DNA from: a bacterium
GTDB taxonomy: Bacteria; Vulcanimicrobiota; Xenobia; Xenobiales; Xenobiaceae
Assembly (NCBI GenBank): GCA_022839105.1
Contig: JALHDH010000018.1
Span: 1-33,739 of the forward strand
DNA length: 33,739 bases
Reading direction: 5' to 3'
Within the stretch, counting starts at the first letter, position 1, and each line of letters starts with the position of its first letter. A program made the position numbers and the translations under genes. Below the pieces are notes generated by a model. That model ran no database searches. It was not told where the DNA came from and worked only from the letters and a program-made list of their open reading frames with translations. Of this stretch, positions 23,661 through 31,463 are shown one piece after another.

Positions 23661-24139
23661 TGGTGATGCAGGACGGGCGGAAGGTCCAGGGTCCGGACCC
23701 TCCACTCTCCCGCCTCAAGCCAGAACTCCCAGGTCCACGGCTGGACCTGGGGGTACTTCCGGTCCGAGACGGTCACCAGGGCCCGAGGGCCCTCGATCCG
23801 TTCGCTCTGGACCCAGCGGTTCTCGTAGGCCAGGCGGGTGGAACCGGTCTTCAGCGCTTCGTCCAGGCGCTGACTGAACTCCTCGGCGGTCATGGTCGTC
23901 TGCAGCCCGGTCCCCAGATACCGGTGCGCCTGCTTGAAGCGGCGGGCCCGCACGTGGTCGAGGAACTCCCGGGCCAGGGCATCGGGGCGCCCTTCCAGGC
24001 TGGGAGGAGGAAGGTCCGTCGGGCCGGGGACGATCTCGCCGGCGCCTCCCTGGCTTCCACCGCAGGCGATCGCGGCCAGGGCCAGCATGAAGAGCCAGAC
24101 CACCAGGGGGCGGAAGGTCGAAAAGCGGAGGACGGTCAT
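23651..24139 (-). CDS. Putative lipoprotein with an NTF2-like domain
   Basis: A 162-residue protein when started at ATG 24139. The N-terminus has a hydrophobic stretch ending in a lipobox-like LAAIAC, so the mature protein would be acylated at that Cys and membrane-anchored. After a Gly/Pro-rich linker, residues about 55-160 have an NTF2/DUF4878-like pattern (ALAREFLDHVRARRFKQAHRYLG ... WEFWLEAGEWRV), common in small bacterial surface lipoproteins of unknown role. GTG 24193 would add 18 residues before the signal peptide and is less likely. It lies 55 bp downstream of the MBL-fold genes. I do not recognise a specific family. Confidence 0.6.
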   Translation of the reverse strand: MTVLRFSTFRPLVVWLFMLALAAIACGGSQGGAGEIVPGPTDLPPPSLEGRPDALAREFLDHVRARRFKQAHRYLGTGLQTTMTAEEFSQRLDEALKTGSTRLAYENRWVQSERIEGPRALVTVSDRKYPQVQPWTWEFWLEAGEWRVRTLDLPPVLHHQAP

Positions 24140-24194
24140 GGGCTGGTTCGGGGCTTCCACCCGAACGGTCCGGTCCCTGCCGGACGGCGCCACC

Positions 24195-25046
24195 TCAGAG
24201 CTCGAGGCTCAGACCCTCCCGGGCCACGAAGACCTCGGGCCCGCGGGCCACCGCACGAGCCTGGAGCTCCAGGGCATCGAGTTCCTCGTCGGTGCGGCCG
24301 GGATCATGATGGAAGAGCGCCACCCGGCGGCAGCCGGCCAGGTTCGCCAGTTCGACGGCCTGCCGGTAGGTGGAGTGCCCCCAGTTCATCCGCTCCTGGA
24401 CCTCCTCGGGCAGGAACTGGGCGTCATGGATCAAGAGGTCGGCTCCCCGGGCCAGCTCCAGGGCGGCAGGGGTTGTTCCCGGATCCCCCTGGGGGTATTC
24501 CACGTCGGTCAGGTAGGCCACCGTCTTCCCCCGATCCTCAATCCGGTAGCCCGAGCAGGCCAACCGATTCCCTCGGGGGAGTTCCAGGGAGGTGACCCGC
24601 ACCCGATCGATCTGGAAGACCGGGTCCTTGATTTCGTGAAATTCCACGGTTGCCCCGACGTCCTGCAGGAGGAAGAAGTTGGGGACCGGACAGTAACTGG
24701 GGTTCACCTGGTGGAGAAGGGTCTCCCTCAAGCCGCCCTCGAAGCTCTGGCGGCCGTGGATGGTGACCCGGTTCCCCGCCACGTACATCATCGGGGAGAA
24801 CGGGATCCCCTGGATATGGTCCCAGTGGCAGTGGGCCAGCATCAGGTGCAGGTTCTCCTGCCCGCGGCCCGCCTTGCCCGCCATCAGCTCTGCGGTCATC
24901 CACCGGAATCCCATCCCACCGTCCAGGCTGATCAGGGGCCCGTCCGCGCTGGAGAGAAGAACGCAAGGCGTGTTGCCTCCATAGCGGGCCTGCGGCTCGT
25001 CGGGTGTGGGAATGGAGCCGCGCACCCCCCAGAAGGTCACTCGCAC
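24195..25046 (-). CDS. MBL-fold metallo-hydrolase (TaR3-like), second paralogue
   Basis: A 283-residue metallo-beta-lactamase-fold protein. It starts with the subfamily motif TFWGVRGSIPTP, then RYGGNTPCV, and has HCHWDHIQG (H-x-H-x-D-H), further ligands in YLTDVEYPQGD, LLIHDAQF, WGHSTYRQAVELA and FHHDPGRTDEE. The metal site looks complete. In the segment LISLDGGMGF the usual I-D-A-G-T-G is altered. Members are predicted phosphodiesterases or nucleases, and the substrate is unknown. GTG 25046 overlaps the preceding paralogue by 10 nt. The pair forms a tandem duplication. Confidence 0.85.
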   Translation of the reverse strand: MRVTFWGVRGSIPTPDEPQARYGGNTPCVLLSSADGPLISLDGGMGFRWMTAELMAGKAGRGQENLHLMLAHCHWDHIQGIPFSPMMYVAGNRVTIHGRQSFEGGLRETLLHQVNPSYCPVPNFFLLQDVGATVEFHEIKDPVFQIDRVRVTSLELPRGNRLACSGYRIEDRGKTVAYLTDVEYPQGDPGTTPAALELARGADLLIHDAQFLPEEVQERMNWGHSTYRQAVELANLAGCRRVALFHHDPGRTDEELDALELQARAVARGPEVFVAREGLSLEL

Positions 25047-25963
25047 GGCGTCAGACCACCCTTTTCCAGATTCCAGGTCTGTCCTTCACAGGCCACATGG
25101 ACTTCCACCCCGTGGCTCTCCCCCATCTTCCGGGCTTCCTCGAAGAGAACGGCCAGCTCGTCATCGCTGCGCTCCGGGTTGTGGTGGAACATGAACAGGT
25201 TCTCGGCTGCGGCCAGGCGACAGATCTCCAGGCCATCCTCCAGGGTTGAATGGCCCCAGTGCCTGCGCTCGGCGTATTCTCTTGGAGTGAAGAAGGTGTC
25301 ATAGATGACCAGATCCGCCCCCTCGGCCAGTCGGATCTGGTTCTCGAAGAGCTCGCGCCGGAAGGCGTCCTGGGAGATCCCCGGCCTGGGATCGGCCAGA
25401 AGCAGATCGCGCGAGGGAGCCACATCGCAGACGTAGGCCAGGGTGAACCCGTCCCTTTCCAGGCGAAAGCCGCTGGCGACCCCGGGATGGTTCAGCCTCA
25501 AGGTGCAGATCCGGAAGCCGGAGGCCTCGACAGGCTGACCCTCCTCCATCTCGAGGAAGCGGATCCTGGAGGGAAGCTGCTCCAGCGGCGTCGGAAAGAA
25601 CGCGACGTGCTGCTGGCCGGAGAAGAGGGTCTCCAACTTGTCTTCCTGTCGCTGGATCGAGAAGATCGAGATTTCGACATCGGGCTGGTAGGCCGGCTCG
25701 AAGTAGGGGAACCCCTGGATATGGTCCCAATGGGGATGGCTGATCAGAAGAGTGAAGTCCCGGGCCTCGTCCTGGGAGAGCAGCCTCTGGCCCAGGCGAC
25801 GGATTCCGGTTCCGGCATCGATCACCAGGTGGCTCCCCTCCGCGGCGACCTGGACGCACGGAGTGTTTCCGCCGAACCTGCGGGCATGGGGACGCGCGAC
25901 GGGAAAGGAACCGCGGACTCCCCAGAAGGTCAGTTCCAACTCTCCTCGACCTCGTTCGTTCAT
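25037..25963 (-). CDS. MBL-fold metallo-hydrolase (TaR3-like), first paralogue
   Basis: A 308-residue MBL-fold protein, clearly homologous to the next gene: TFWGVRGSFPVA, RRFGGNTPCV, HLVIDAGTGIRRLG, ISHPHWDHIQGFPYF, YVCDVAPSRD, LVIYDTFFTP, WGHSTLEDGLEIC and MFHHNPERSDDEL. All expected metal ligands are present. Length is normal for the family. The function is predicted to be phosphodiester hydrolysis. It lies 164 bp after RNase G on the same strand. That gap contains a GGGGGAG/CTCCCCC hairpin at 26032-26048 but no clear promoter. Confidence 0.85.
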   Translation of the reverse strand: MNERGRGELELTFWGVRGSFPVARPHARRFGGNTPCVQVAAEGSHLVIDAGTGIRRLGQRLLSQDEARDFTLLISHPHWDHIQGFPYFEPAYQPDVEISIFSIQRQEDKLETLFSGQQHVAFFPTPLEQLPSRIRFLEMEEGQPVEASGFRICTLRLNHPGVASGFRLERDGFTLAYVCDVAPSRDLLLADPRPGISQDAFRRELFENQIRLAEGADLVIYDTFFTPREYAERRHWGHSTLEDGLEICRLAAAENLFMFHHNPERSDDELAVLFEEARKMGESHGVEVHVACEGQTWNLEKGGLTPCE

Positions 25964-26127
25964 GGGGGACGAAGACGCCCTGTTCCTGCTTCGACCACCT
26001 CGAATCGCTCGACCAGAGGCCCTGGCCGTCCGGGGGAGCCTCTCCCCCCGCTGTTTCAGGTTCCAGGGCCGTTTTCGATTTCAAGAAACCCTGGCGGCAC
26101 TCCTTCGTCCTGCCCGTGGGAACCCGC

Positions 26128-27801
26128 TCAACGCACGATCTCGGCCTGGCAGAAGGACCCGGTACTGCGCGTCACGCGGATGTTGACCTCCTTGCCCAGG
26201 CGGTCGCCTCCGGCCAGGACCTCGACCAGGTTCCCTCCGATCACGGCCATGGCGCTCTGCAGGTTCGTCCCGAAGGGCTCCTCCAGGCGGACCTTGGCCT
26301 GATGGCCCTGCCCCAATCGGGTCAGACGAGCCTCCAACTGCTGGCGAGCCCCGCCGACCACTTCGTGGTGTTCGGGGTGGAGGTGCGGGTCGGCCTGGAC
26401 CAGGATCGTCCGACCGCTCTCCCGCTCCAGGCCTTCGATCTCCTCCCCCTCCACGCCGATCAGCTCCAGGGCTGCGTGAGGGTGGAGCCGGACCAGGAAG
26501 GCCTCGTTGCGGTCGTCCAGGGCCAGGCGCAGGATCTCCCGGCGGACCCTGAAGGCCAGGGTCTGGGGCGAAATCAACCGGCCCCGGCCGGAGCAGACGG
26601 GGCAGGGCTCGCGCATCACGGCATCGAGATCCTTGCCCTCGCGCTTGCGGGTCAACTGGACCAGGCCCAGTTCGGTCATCCCCACCAGGTGGGTGCGGGT
26701 CCGGTCGCGGCGGAGCTGATCGCCCAGGAATTCGAGAACCTTGCGCTGGTCCTCGGCTGAATCCATGTCGATGAAATCGATGATGATGATCCCGGCCATG
26801 TCCCGCAGCCTCAACTGCCGGCAGATCTCCCGACAGGCCTCCAGGTTGGTCCGCAGGATCGTATCGGCGAGGCTGGTCTTCCCGATGTACTTCCCGGTGT
26901 TGACGTCGATGACCCAGAGGGCCTCGGTCCGATCGAGGATCAGGTAGCCCCCGGATTCCAGCCAGACCTTCCGGTTGAGGGCCTTCTCGACCTCCGACTC
27001 GACGCCGTGCAGCTCGAAGAGGGGACGATGGTCGGTATACAGGTGCATCCGATCCAGCAGCGCCGGAGCCGTGATCTCCAGCTTGTCGCGCATCTTGGCG
27101 TATTCCACCGGGTTGTCGACGATCAGCCGGTCGATGTCGGGGGTGAAGAGATCCCGCAGGACCTTGTCGACCAGGGCCAGCTCCTGGTGGATCAGGGCCG
27201 GTGCCCGGCGCTTGCGGGCCGATTGCTGGACCTTGTCCCAGACCTTGACCAGGTAGTCGAGGTCCCGGCGCAGGTCCTCCTCGCTGCGACCGGCCGCCGC
27301 CGTCCGGATGATCACTCCCATCCCCTCGGGCCGGATCTTCTCGGCGCAGGTCCGCAGACGGTTGCGCTCCTCTTCTTCGACGATCCGCCTGGAGACCCCG
27401 ATGTACTGGGCGGAAGGCAAGAGCACCAGGTAGCGTCCGGGCAGCGTCACATAGGTCGTGATGCGGGCACCCTTGGTCCCCACGGCCTCCTTGACGACCT
27501 GGACCAGGGTCTCCTGGTTCACCTTCAGGATGTCCGAGATCGACATCTGGCGCAGCGACTCGTTGACTTCGTCGCCCAGGTGGGCCGCCGCGTCATCGGC
27601 ACACAGAAAGCCGTTGCGCTCCAGGCCGATGTCCACGAAGGCCGCGTTCATCCCGGGCAGCACGTTGGAGACGCGCCCCTTGTAGATGCTTCCGACCTGA
27701 CGCTCCTCACGGGCGATCAGGACCTCCATGACCTGGCCGTCTTCGAGCACGACGGCCCGCCCCTCGCGCTCGTCGAGGGAAATCAGGATCTCCTTGTACA
27801 T
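26128..27801 (-). CDS. rng: Ribonuclease E/G
   Basis: A 557-residue endoribonuclease that cleaves single-stranded RNA in mRNA decay and 16S rRNA 5' maturation. The S1 domain is at about 35-125 (GSIYKGRVSNVLPGMNAAFVDIG). The catalytic region has WVIDVNTGKYIG and IIIIDFIDM (metal-binding Asp residues) and the zinc-link CPVCSGRGR joining dimer partners. A C-terminal GDRLGKEVNIRVTRSTGSFCQAEI segment resembles a TRAM-type fold. The length fits RNase G or a short RNase E; there is no long degradosome scaffold. ATG 27801. A gene-poor tract lies upstream. Confidence 0.94.
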   Translation of the reverse strand: MYKEILISLDEREGRAVVLEDGQVMEVLIAREERQVGSIYKGRVSNVLPGMNAAFVDIGLERNGFLCADDAAAHLGDEVNESLRQMSISDILKVNQETLVQVVKEAVGTKGARITTYVTLPGRYLVLLPSAQYIGVSRRIVEEEERNRLRTCAEKIRPEGMGVIIRTAAAGRSEEDLRRDLDYLVKVWDKVQQSARKRRAPALIHQELALVDKVLRDLFTPDIDRLIVDNPVEYAKMRDKLEITAPALLDRMHLYTDHRPLFELHGVESEVEKALNRKVWLESGGYLILDRTEALWVIDVNTGKYIGKTSLADTILRTNLEACREICRQLRLRDMAGIIIIDFIDMDSAEDQRKVLEFLGDQLRRDRTRTHLVGMTELGLVQLTRKREGKDLDAVMREPCPVCSGRGRLISPQTLAFRVRREILRLALDDRNEAFLVRLHPHAALELIGVEGEEIEGLERESGRTILVQADPHLHPEHHEVVGGARQQLEARLTRLGQGHQAKVRLEEPFGTNLQSAMAVIGGNLVEVLAGGDRLGKEVNIRVTRSTGSFCQAEIVR

Positions 27802-27842
27802 CTCTTCAAAAACCTCTGTCGGAGGACGGTGCCAGGCTGGCA

Positions 27843-27857
27843 GGCCCTTGACGGGCC
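27843..27857. repeat. 15-bp repeat, copy 1 (GGCCCTTGACGGGCC)
   Basis: Exact match to 28814-28828 on the same strand, about 970 bp apart, bracketing the tract that contains the IS66 remnant. The unit is itself an inverted repeat (GGCCC/GGGCC around TTGAC). Confidence 0.6.
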
Positions 27858-28081
27858 CGATCCCGCGCGCCCGGTTCCTTGCGGCGCCGGACGGGGAAGG
27901 CGGCGTCCACGTCCCCTCGGAAATCTGGAACCATCCAGTGCGAAGCCGACCCTTCGCGGCCCGTGGCCAGAATCTTGCCGACCCGGCAACTCGCCTTGCA
28001 TGGTGGCCCCGGTTGTCTATTGACGCCCACTCTCTGTGGTCGCCTCTTGCCCACTTTCGCTGGCCGTGCCGGAGGCGTGAA

Positions 28082-28107
28082 GAAGGGGCCGGCCCAGAGG
28101 CCCCTTC
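28082..28107. terminator. Hairpin with terminator-like features
   Basis: 9-bp perfect stem GAAGGGGCC (28082-28090), loop GGCCCAGA, GGCCCCTTC (28099-28107), then CTTTGGG on the plus strand. No upstream plus-strand gene is recognised, so its role is unclear. It may belong to the lost mobile element. Confidence 0.35.
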
Positions 28108-28195
28108 CTTTGGGACTGGCGCCGCAAGGCGGGGCCAGTCGGTTCAGGTGGGCAGTCAGCTCAGCTCGGGAGGCAACACCTCCGTCACCGCCTGA

Positions 28196-28432
28196 TCCGG
28201 GCCAAACCATTCCGGCGAGAACATCCTGGAGGTCTCGCGACGACGGGCCTCCGAGCTGGCGCCACCGGTGCTGATGTGCGACGGCTCGTCGTGGCCGACT
28301 TCGAAGTCGGGCCCGGGGACAGAGGTCGTGCTGGCCAACTGTCTGGCCCACGGCCGCCGCAAGTTCATGGAACTTCTGAGCGACTTCCCTGAGGAGTGTC
28401 GGTTCGTCCTGGAAGCCCTGGGCCGGGCGGAT
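28196..28432 (+). pseudogene. IS66-family transposase remnant
   Basis: A continuous frame of about 79 codons with no start codon of its own. It begins just after a TGA at 28193 and encodes, in IS66 TnpC order, SGENILE, then LAPPVLMCD, then LANCLAHGRRKF, FPEECRFVLEALG. These match the conserved central part of IS66 transposases (HAGENL, LPPPIQMCD, NCLAHARRxF, FPDECRxVLE). Homology stops after GRAD at about 28432, and the N- and C-terminal thirds are absent. It is a decayed fragment of an IS66-type element; no flanking terminal repeats were identified. Confidence 0.75.
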
Positions 28433-28813
28433 TTTTCTCAAGTCCACTCCAAACGCCCAATCTGTAGAAATCCCACGCCCTTTACTGGAGCACATCTGCG
28501 ACCAACTCGCCCGCTCGGCCTGACGGGCCTGGCGGCCGACCCGAGGCAACCCTGCTCCAGACCAAAGGGCAAAAGTGGAACCCCTTTGAGGGGCTGGAAA
28601 TCCTGGAAGGCGACGACTGTCTTGCGACCACCAGTTGTGATCCGGGGTCTGCTCCCAGACCCTTGCGCGGCGAGATCTGGCTGGTAGCCCCCCAGAGGAG
28701 CCCAGCGACTCCAGGCATGGGGTCTCGCAAGGGGATCAGGTACACCTGAAGACGCAGACGGGCTCGGATCGGCGGCCGAATGCCACGCAGGCGGCGGATT
28801 CAGGGGGCGTCCC
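28433..28813. other. Non-coding or decayed tract before ffh
   Basis: About 380 bp without a recognised gene. A plus-strand frame open to a stop at 28747-28749 has no start codon near its beginning and no family match. A minus-strand frame (28482-28745) has faint TnpB-like wording (start VYLIPLRDP, later GADPGSQLVV), too weak to call. The likely explanation is relics of the same mobile element plus spacer. Confidence 0.4.
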
Positions 28814-28828
28814 GGCCCTTGACGGGCC
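28814..28828. repeat. 15-bp repeat, copy 2 (GGCCCTTGACGGGCC)
   Basis: Exact copy of 27843-27857. It contains the -35 hexamer TTGACG of the ffh promoter. Confidence 0.6.
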
Positions 28829-28847
28829 TGGGGCACGAGCCTATACT
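28819..28847 (+). promoter_or_regulatory. Promoter of the ffh operon
   Basis: -35 TTGACG (28819-28824) and -10 TATACT (28842-28847) with 17-bp spacing, the best sigma-70-type match in the window. Transcription would start near 28854, giving a leader of about 55 nt to the ffh ATG at 28909. Confidence 0.8.
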
Positions 28848-28908
28848 TCTCTGGTGATTCTGAGGGGTGGGATCTCGACCCCATGGAGCCGGAGCGAGGC
28901 TGGATTCA

Positions 28909-30240
28909 ATGTTCGAGTCCCTGTCCGAGCGCCTGGGAGCCGTATTCAAGAGGCTCCGAGGCCGAGGAAGACTGACGGAGGAAGACGTCAACGAGGCCCT
29001 GCGGGAGGTGCGACGCGCGCTCCTGGAGGCGGATGTCAGCCTGCCCGTCGTCAAGGACTTCGTGGCCCGCGTCAAGGAGAAGGCCCTGGGAGAGGAGCTC
29101 TTCAAGAGCATGACCCCGGGCCAGCAGGTCGTGAAGTACGTCCGCGACGCCCTGGTCGAACTGATGGGCGGCGAGGCGGCCCGACTCTCCTTCTCCTCCA
29201 AGCCCCCCACGGTGATCATGGTCTGTGGCCTGCATGGCGCCGGAAAGACCACCAGCTCCGCCAAGCTGGCGCTCCATCTGAAGGGGGCTGGGCGCCACCC
29301 GATGCTGGTCGCCACCGACGTCTATCGCCCGGCCGCGATCCAGCAGTTGGAGGTCCTGGGCCGTCAGATCGGCGTTCCGGTCTTCCAGTTGGGAGCCGAT
29401 CGCGACCCTGTTGAGATCTCGCGGCGGGCCATCGCCCAGGCCCGGGATGGCGGGCGGGATGTCGTCCTGATCGACACCGCCGGTCGCCTGCACATCGACC
29501 AGGAGCTCATGGACGAGCTTCGCCGCCAGAAGGCGGAGGTCAAGCCGGACGAGATCCTCCTGGTGGTCGACGCCATGACCGGCCAGGATGCGGTCCACAT
29601 CGCACGCGACTTCAACCAGGCCCTGGGACTGACCGGCGTGGTCATGACCAAGCTGGACGGCGACGCCCGAGGTGGCGCGGCCCTCTCGGTCCGCCACGTC
29701 ACCGGGGCCCCCCTGAAGTTCGTCGGCGTCGGCGAGAAGCTCTCGGCCCTCGAGCCCTTCCATCCCGACCGCATGGCCGGTCGGATCCTGGGAATGGGCG
29801 ATGTCCTGAGCCTGATCGAGAAGGCCGAACAGGCGATGGACGAGGAGAAGGCGGCCGAACTGGAGCAGAAGCTGCGGGCCGCCCGCCTGGATTTGAATGA
29901 TCTTCTGGATCAGATGCAGCAGATCCGCAAGATGGGTCCGCTCAAGGAGATCCTCAAGATGATCCCGGGACTGGGAAACCAGCTCAAGGACCTGCCGGTG
30001 GACGAGTCCCAGATCAAGCGCATCGAGGCCATCATCCAGTCCATGACCCCTGCCGAGAGGCGGGATCCCGATATCCTCAACGCATCCAGGAAGCGGCGCG
30101 TGGCCCGAGGGTCAGGCAGCGATGTCTCCGACATCAACCGTCTTCTCAAGCAGTTTGCCACGATGCGAAAGATGATGAAAGGCCTCGGCGACATGGGTCG
30201 GAAACGCGGAAAGAGGCTTCCGTTCCGCCTGCCCTTCTGA
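28909..30240 (+). CDS. ffh: Signal recognition particle protein Ffh
   Basis: A 443-residue GTPase that binds signal sequences and SRP RNA and delivers ribosomes to FtsY. N domain: residues 1-95 (FESLSERLGAVFKRLRG, ALLEADVSLPVVKDF). G domain: GLHGAGKTT (107-115), ATDVYRPAAIQQL, DTAGRLHID, TKLDGDARGGAALS and VGVGEKLSALEPFHPDR. M domain from about 300, with Met-rich helices (MQQIRKMGPLKEILKMIPG) and a basic SRP-RNA-binding segment (MTPAERRDPDILNASRKRRVARGSG). ATG 28909 fits the family N-terminus. The SRP RNA gene is not in the window. It heads the ffh-rpsP cluster. Confidence 0.97.
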   Translation: MFESLSERLGAVFKRLRGRGRLTEEDVNEALREVRRALLEADVSLPVVKDFVARVKEKALGEELFKSMTPGQQVVKYVRDALVELMGGEAARLSFSSKPPTVIMVCGLHGAGKTTSSAKLALHLKGAGRHPMLVATDVYRPAAIQQLEVLGRQIGVPVFQLGADRDPVEISRRAIAQARDGGRDVVLIDTAGRLHIDQELMDELRRQKAEVKPDEILLVVDAMTGQDAVHIARDFNQALGLTGVVMTKLDGDARGGAALSVRHVTGAPLKFVGVGEKLSALEPFHPDRMAGRILGMGDVLSLIEKAEQAMDEEKAAELEQKLRAARLDLNDLLDQMQQIRKMGPLKEILKMIPGLGNQLKDLPVDESQIKRIEAIIQSMTPAERRDPDILNASRKRRVARGSGSDVSDINRLLKQFATMRKMMKGLGDMGRKRGKRLPFRLPF

Positions 30241-30302
30241 TTCCCAGGCGGGGCGAGCGAATTACCACGAGCACAGTCGACACTCCCAGGAGGTAAGGAA
30301 AA

Positions 30303-30620
30303 ATGGTTCGTTTGAGACTTCGTCGGGTTGGCCGCAAGAAGCAGGCCAGCTTCCGCCTGGTGGCCGCGGACGCCCGCAGCCCGAGGGATGGCCGTTTCAT
30401 CGAGATTCTGGGGCACTACAACCCCCGCACGGATCCCCCGACGGTCCTTTTCAAGGAAGAGCGGGTTCTGGACTGGCTGGGCAAGGGCGCGCAGCCGACC
30501 GAGTCCGTCCAGTTGCTGCTGGTCTCCAGCGGCATCTGGAAGAAGTTCTCCGGCAAGGACATGGTCTATCCCGCTCCCAAGCCGCCCCGGACCGAGGCCG
30601 CCGAGGCCGAGCAGGCCTGA
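30303..30620 (+). CDS. rpsP: 30S ribosomal protein S16
   Basis: A 105-residue small-subunit protein. The N-terminal MVRLRLRRVGRKKQASFRLV, the DARSPRDGRFIEILGHYNPR segment and VLDWLGKGAQPTESVQ are canonical. The C-terminal 20 residues are an Ala/Glu/Pro extension beyond the usual 80-90-residue core. An AGGAGGTAAGG ribosome-binding region precedes ATG 30303. It follows ffh by 62 bp. Confidence 0.97.
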   Translation: MVRLRLRRVGRKKQASFRLVAADARSPRDGRFIEILGHYNPRTDPPTVLFKEERVLDWLGKGAQPTESVQLLLVSSGIWKKFSGKDMVYPAPKPPRTEAAEAEQA

Positions 30621-30678
30621 AGCTCTGGTTCCCTTGAATCCGGCCCCTTCGCTGCGCGGAGGGGAGGTTTCAGGCGTG

Positions 30679-30712
30679 GCGGAATCGGCCCCGGCTTGCG
30701 GGTTGATTCCGC
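30679..30712 (+). promoter_or_regulatory. Hairpin in the rpsP-khpA spacer
   Basis: 8-bp stem GCGGAATC (30679-30686) / GATTCCGC (30705-30712) with an 18-nt loop, ending just before the khpA ribosome-binding site GAGGAGG. It may stabilise the upstream rpsP message or modulate khpA translation. No T-tract follows, so it is not a typical terminator. Confidence 0.4.
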
Positions 30713-30731
30713 TTCATGAGGAGGTTGGGCC

Positions 30732-30959
30732 GTGAAGGACTTGTTGGCATACGTGGCCCGGCAACTCGTGGATCTTCCCGATCAGGTGGAGGTCCGCGAG
30801 ATCGAAGGTGAGCGCTCGATCATCCTGGAGTTGCGGGTGGCCCCCGAAGACATGGGCAAGGTCATCGGTCGCCAGGGAAAGACGGCGCAGGCACTCCGCA
30901 CCCTCGTCAAGGCAGCCGGCCTTCGGGACGGCAAGAGGGTGATGGTGGAGATCATCTGA
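30732..30959 (+). CDS. khpA: KH-domain RNA-binding protein KhpA
   Basis: A 75-residue single KH-domain protein. The sequence RVAPEDMGKVIGRQGKTAQALRTLVKAAG contains the GxxG loop as GRQG. In Firmicutes KhpA partners KhpB (Jag/EloR) to control cell elongation and binds sRNAs; the khpB gene is not in the window. The GTG start at 30732 follows GAGGAGG. The usual order rpsP-khpA-ylqD-rimM-trmD is preserved. Confidence 0.94.
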   Translation: MKDLLAYVARQLVDLPDQVEVREIEGERSIILELRVAPEDMGKVIGRQGKTAQALRTLVKAAGLRDGKRVMVEII

Positions 30960-30972
30960 TACGCCGAGTACT

Positions 30973-31009
30973 GGCCGGCAGCCCGATTTCGGGCTGCCGG
31001 CCTTCTATT
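30973..31009 (+). terminator. Intrinsic terminator or attenuator between khpA and ylqD
   Basis: Near-perfect 30-nt palindrome: GGCCGGCAGCCCGA (30973-30986), TT, TCGGGCTGCCGGCC (30989-31002), followed by TTCTATT. It starts 14 bp after the khpA stop. It is inside an operon-like cluster, so it probably lowers expression of the distal genes or separates two transcription units. No clear promoter is seen between it and ylqD. Confidence 0.75.
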
Positions 31010-31031
31010 CGCCAAAACCTGGAGGTACCCA

Positions 31032-31463
31032 ATGGAAAGCGTCGAACTCAGCCGGCCCGTACGCATCGTGGTCATCATGACCCCGACCTTCCGCCAGCGT
31101 TTCATCGAGGAGGCCCGCGCCCAGATCGCCGGCCTGGAGGAGAACCTCAAGAGGCTGGAGAGCTCCGGCGCCCCCGAGGTGGCTCGTCAGCAGGACAGCG
31201 ATCCCCGCCAGGCGGATCTCATCCGCCAGCAGATCGACGCCGAGCGCGCCCGTCTCATGCGCCGCCGGGGCGAGATCGAGTGGCATATCAAGGAGGTGGA
31301 AGCCGTCCCCGACGGGGCTGAACTCCCCTACCGGGTCTATGAGGGGCCGGTGACGCTGGCTCCTGGCGATGATTTCCTGGCCCGGATGTCGGAAGCCGAA
31401 GTGGTGCTGAAGGATTGGAAGGTCGTGGCCATCCGCCCGGCAGGAGGCGCGCAGGAGAGTTGA
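31032..31463 (+). CDS. ylqD: YlqD family protein
   Basis: A 143-residue protein occupying the ylqD position between khpA (ylqC) and rimM, as in Bacillus. It starts with a short beta-like segment (VELSRPVRIVVIMTPTFRQ), followed by a charged coiled coil (about 20-95: EARAQIAGLEENLKRLE ... LIRQQIDAERARLMRRRGEIEWHIKEV), and ends in a small beta domain (YRVYEGPVTLAPGDDFLARM, VVLKDWKVVAIR). The function of YlqD is unknown. GGAGG precedes ATG 31032. It overlaps rimM by 4 nt (TTGA). Confidence 0.8.
   Translation: MESVELSRPVRIVVIMTPTFRQRFIEEARAQIAGLEENLKRLESSGAPEVARQQDSDPRQADLIRQQIDAERARLMRRRGEIEWHIKEVEAVPDGAELPYRVYEGPVTLAPGDDFLARMSEAEVVLKDWKVVAIRPAGGAQES

Larger units (their letters stand above)
27802..28195. 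other. Gene-poor tract upstream of rng; no gene recognised
   Basis: About 390 bp without a credible gene on either strand. Open frames here are antisense or Arg/Pro-rich and carry no family motif. It holds the first 15-bp repeat copy (27843-27857), a GAAGGGGCC/GGCCCCTTC stem (28082-28107) and a second stem GACTGGC/GCCAGTC (28114-28140). No SRP RNA, RNase P, tmRNA or tRNA core motif was found. Confidence 0.5.

Noticed and set aside
27802..28195. Possible structured RNA gene (SRP RNA, RNase P RNA or tmRNA) in the gap near ffh
   Set aside because: No diagnostic core motif of these RNAs is visible; only simple GC-rich hairpins are present.
28464..28523. A 19-codon stretch starting VEIPRPLL that recalls the N-terminus of M67/JAB-type peptidases
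   Set aside because: It ends at a stop after 19 codons, has no start codon or downstream continuation, and the resemblance rests on a few residues.
28482..28745. Minus-strand frame with faint IS66 TnpB-like wording
   Set aside because: Only scattered residues agree, and its orientation is opposite to the IS66 transposase fragment, so I did not call it.
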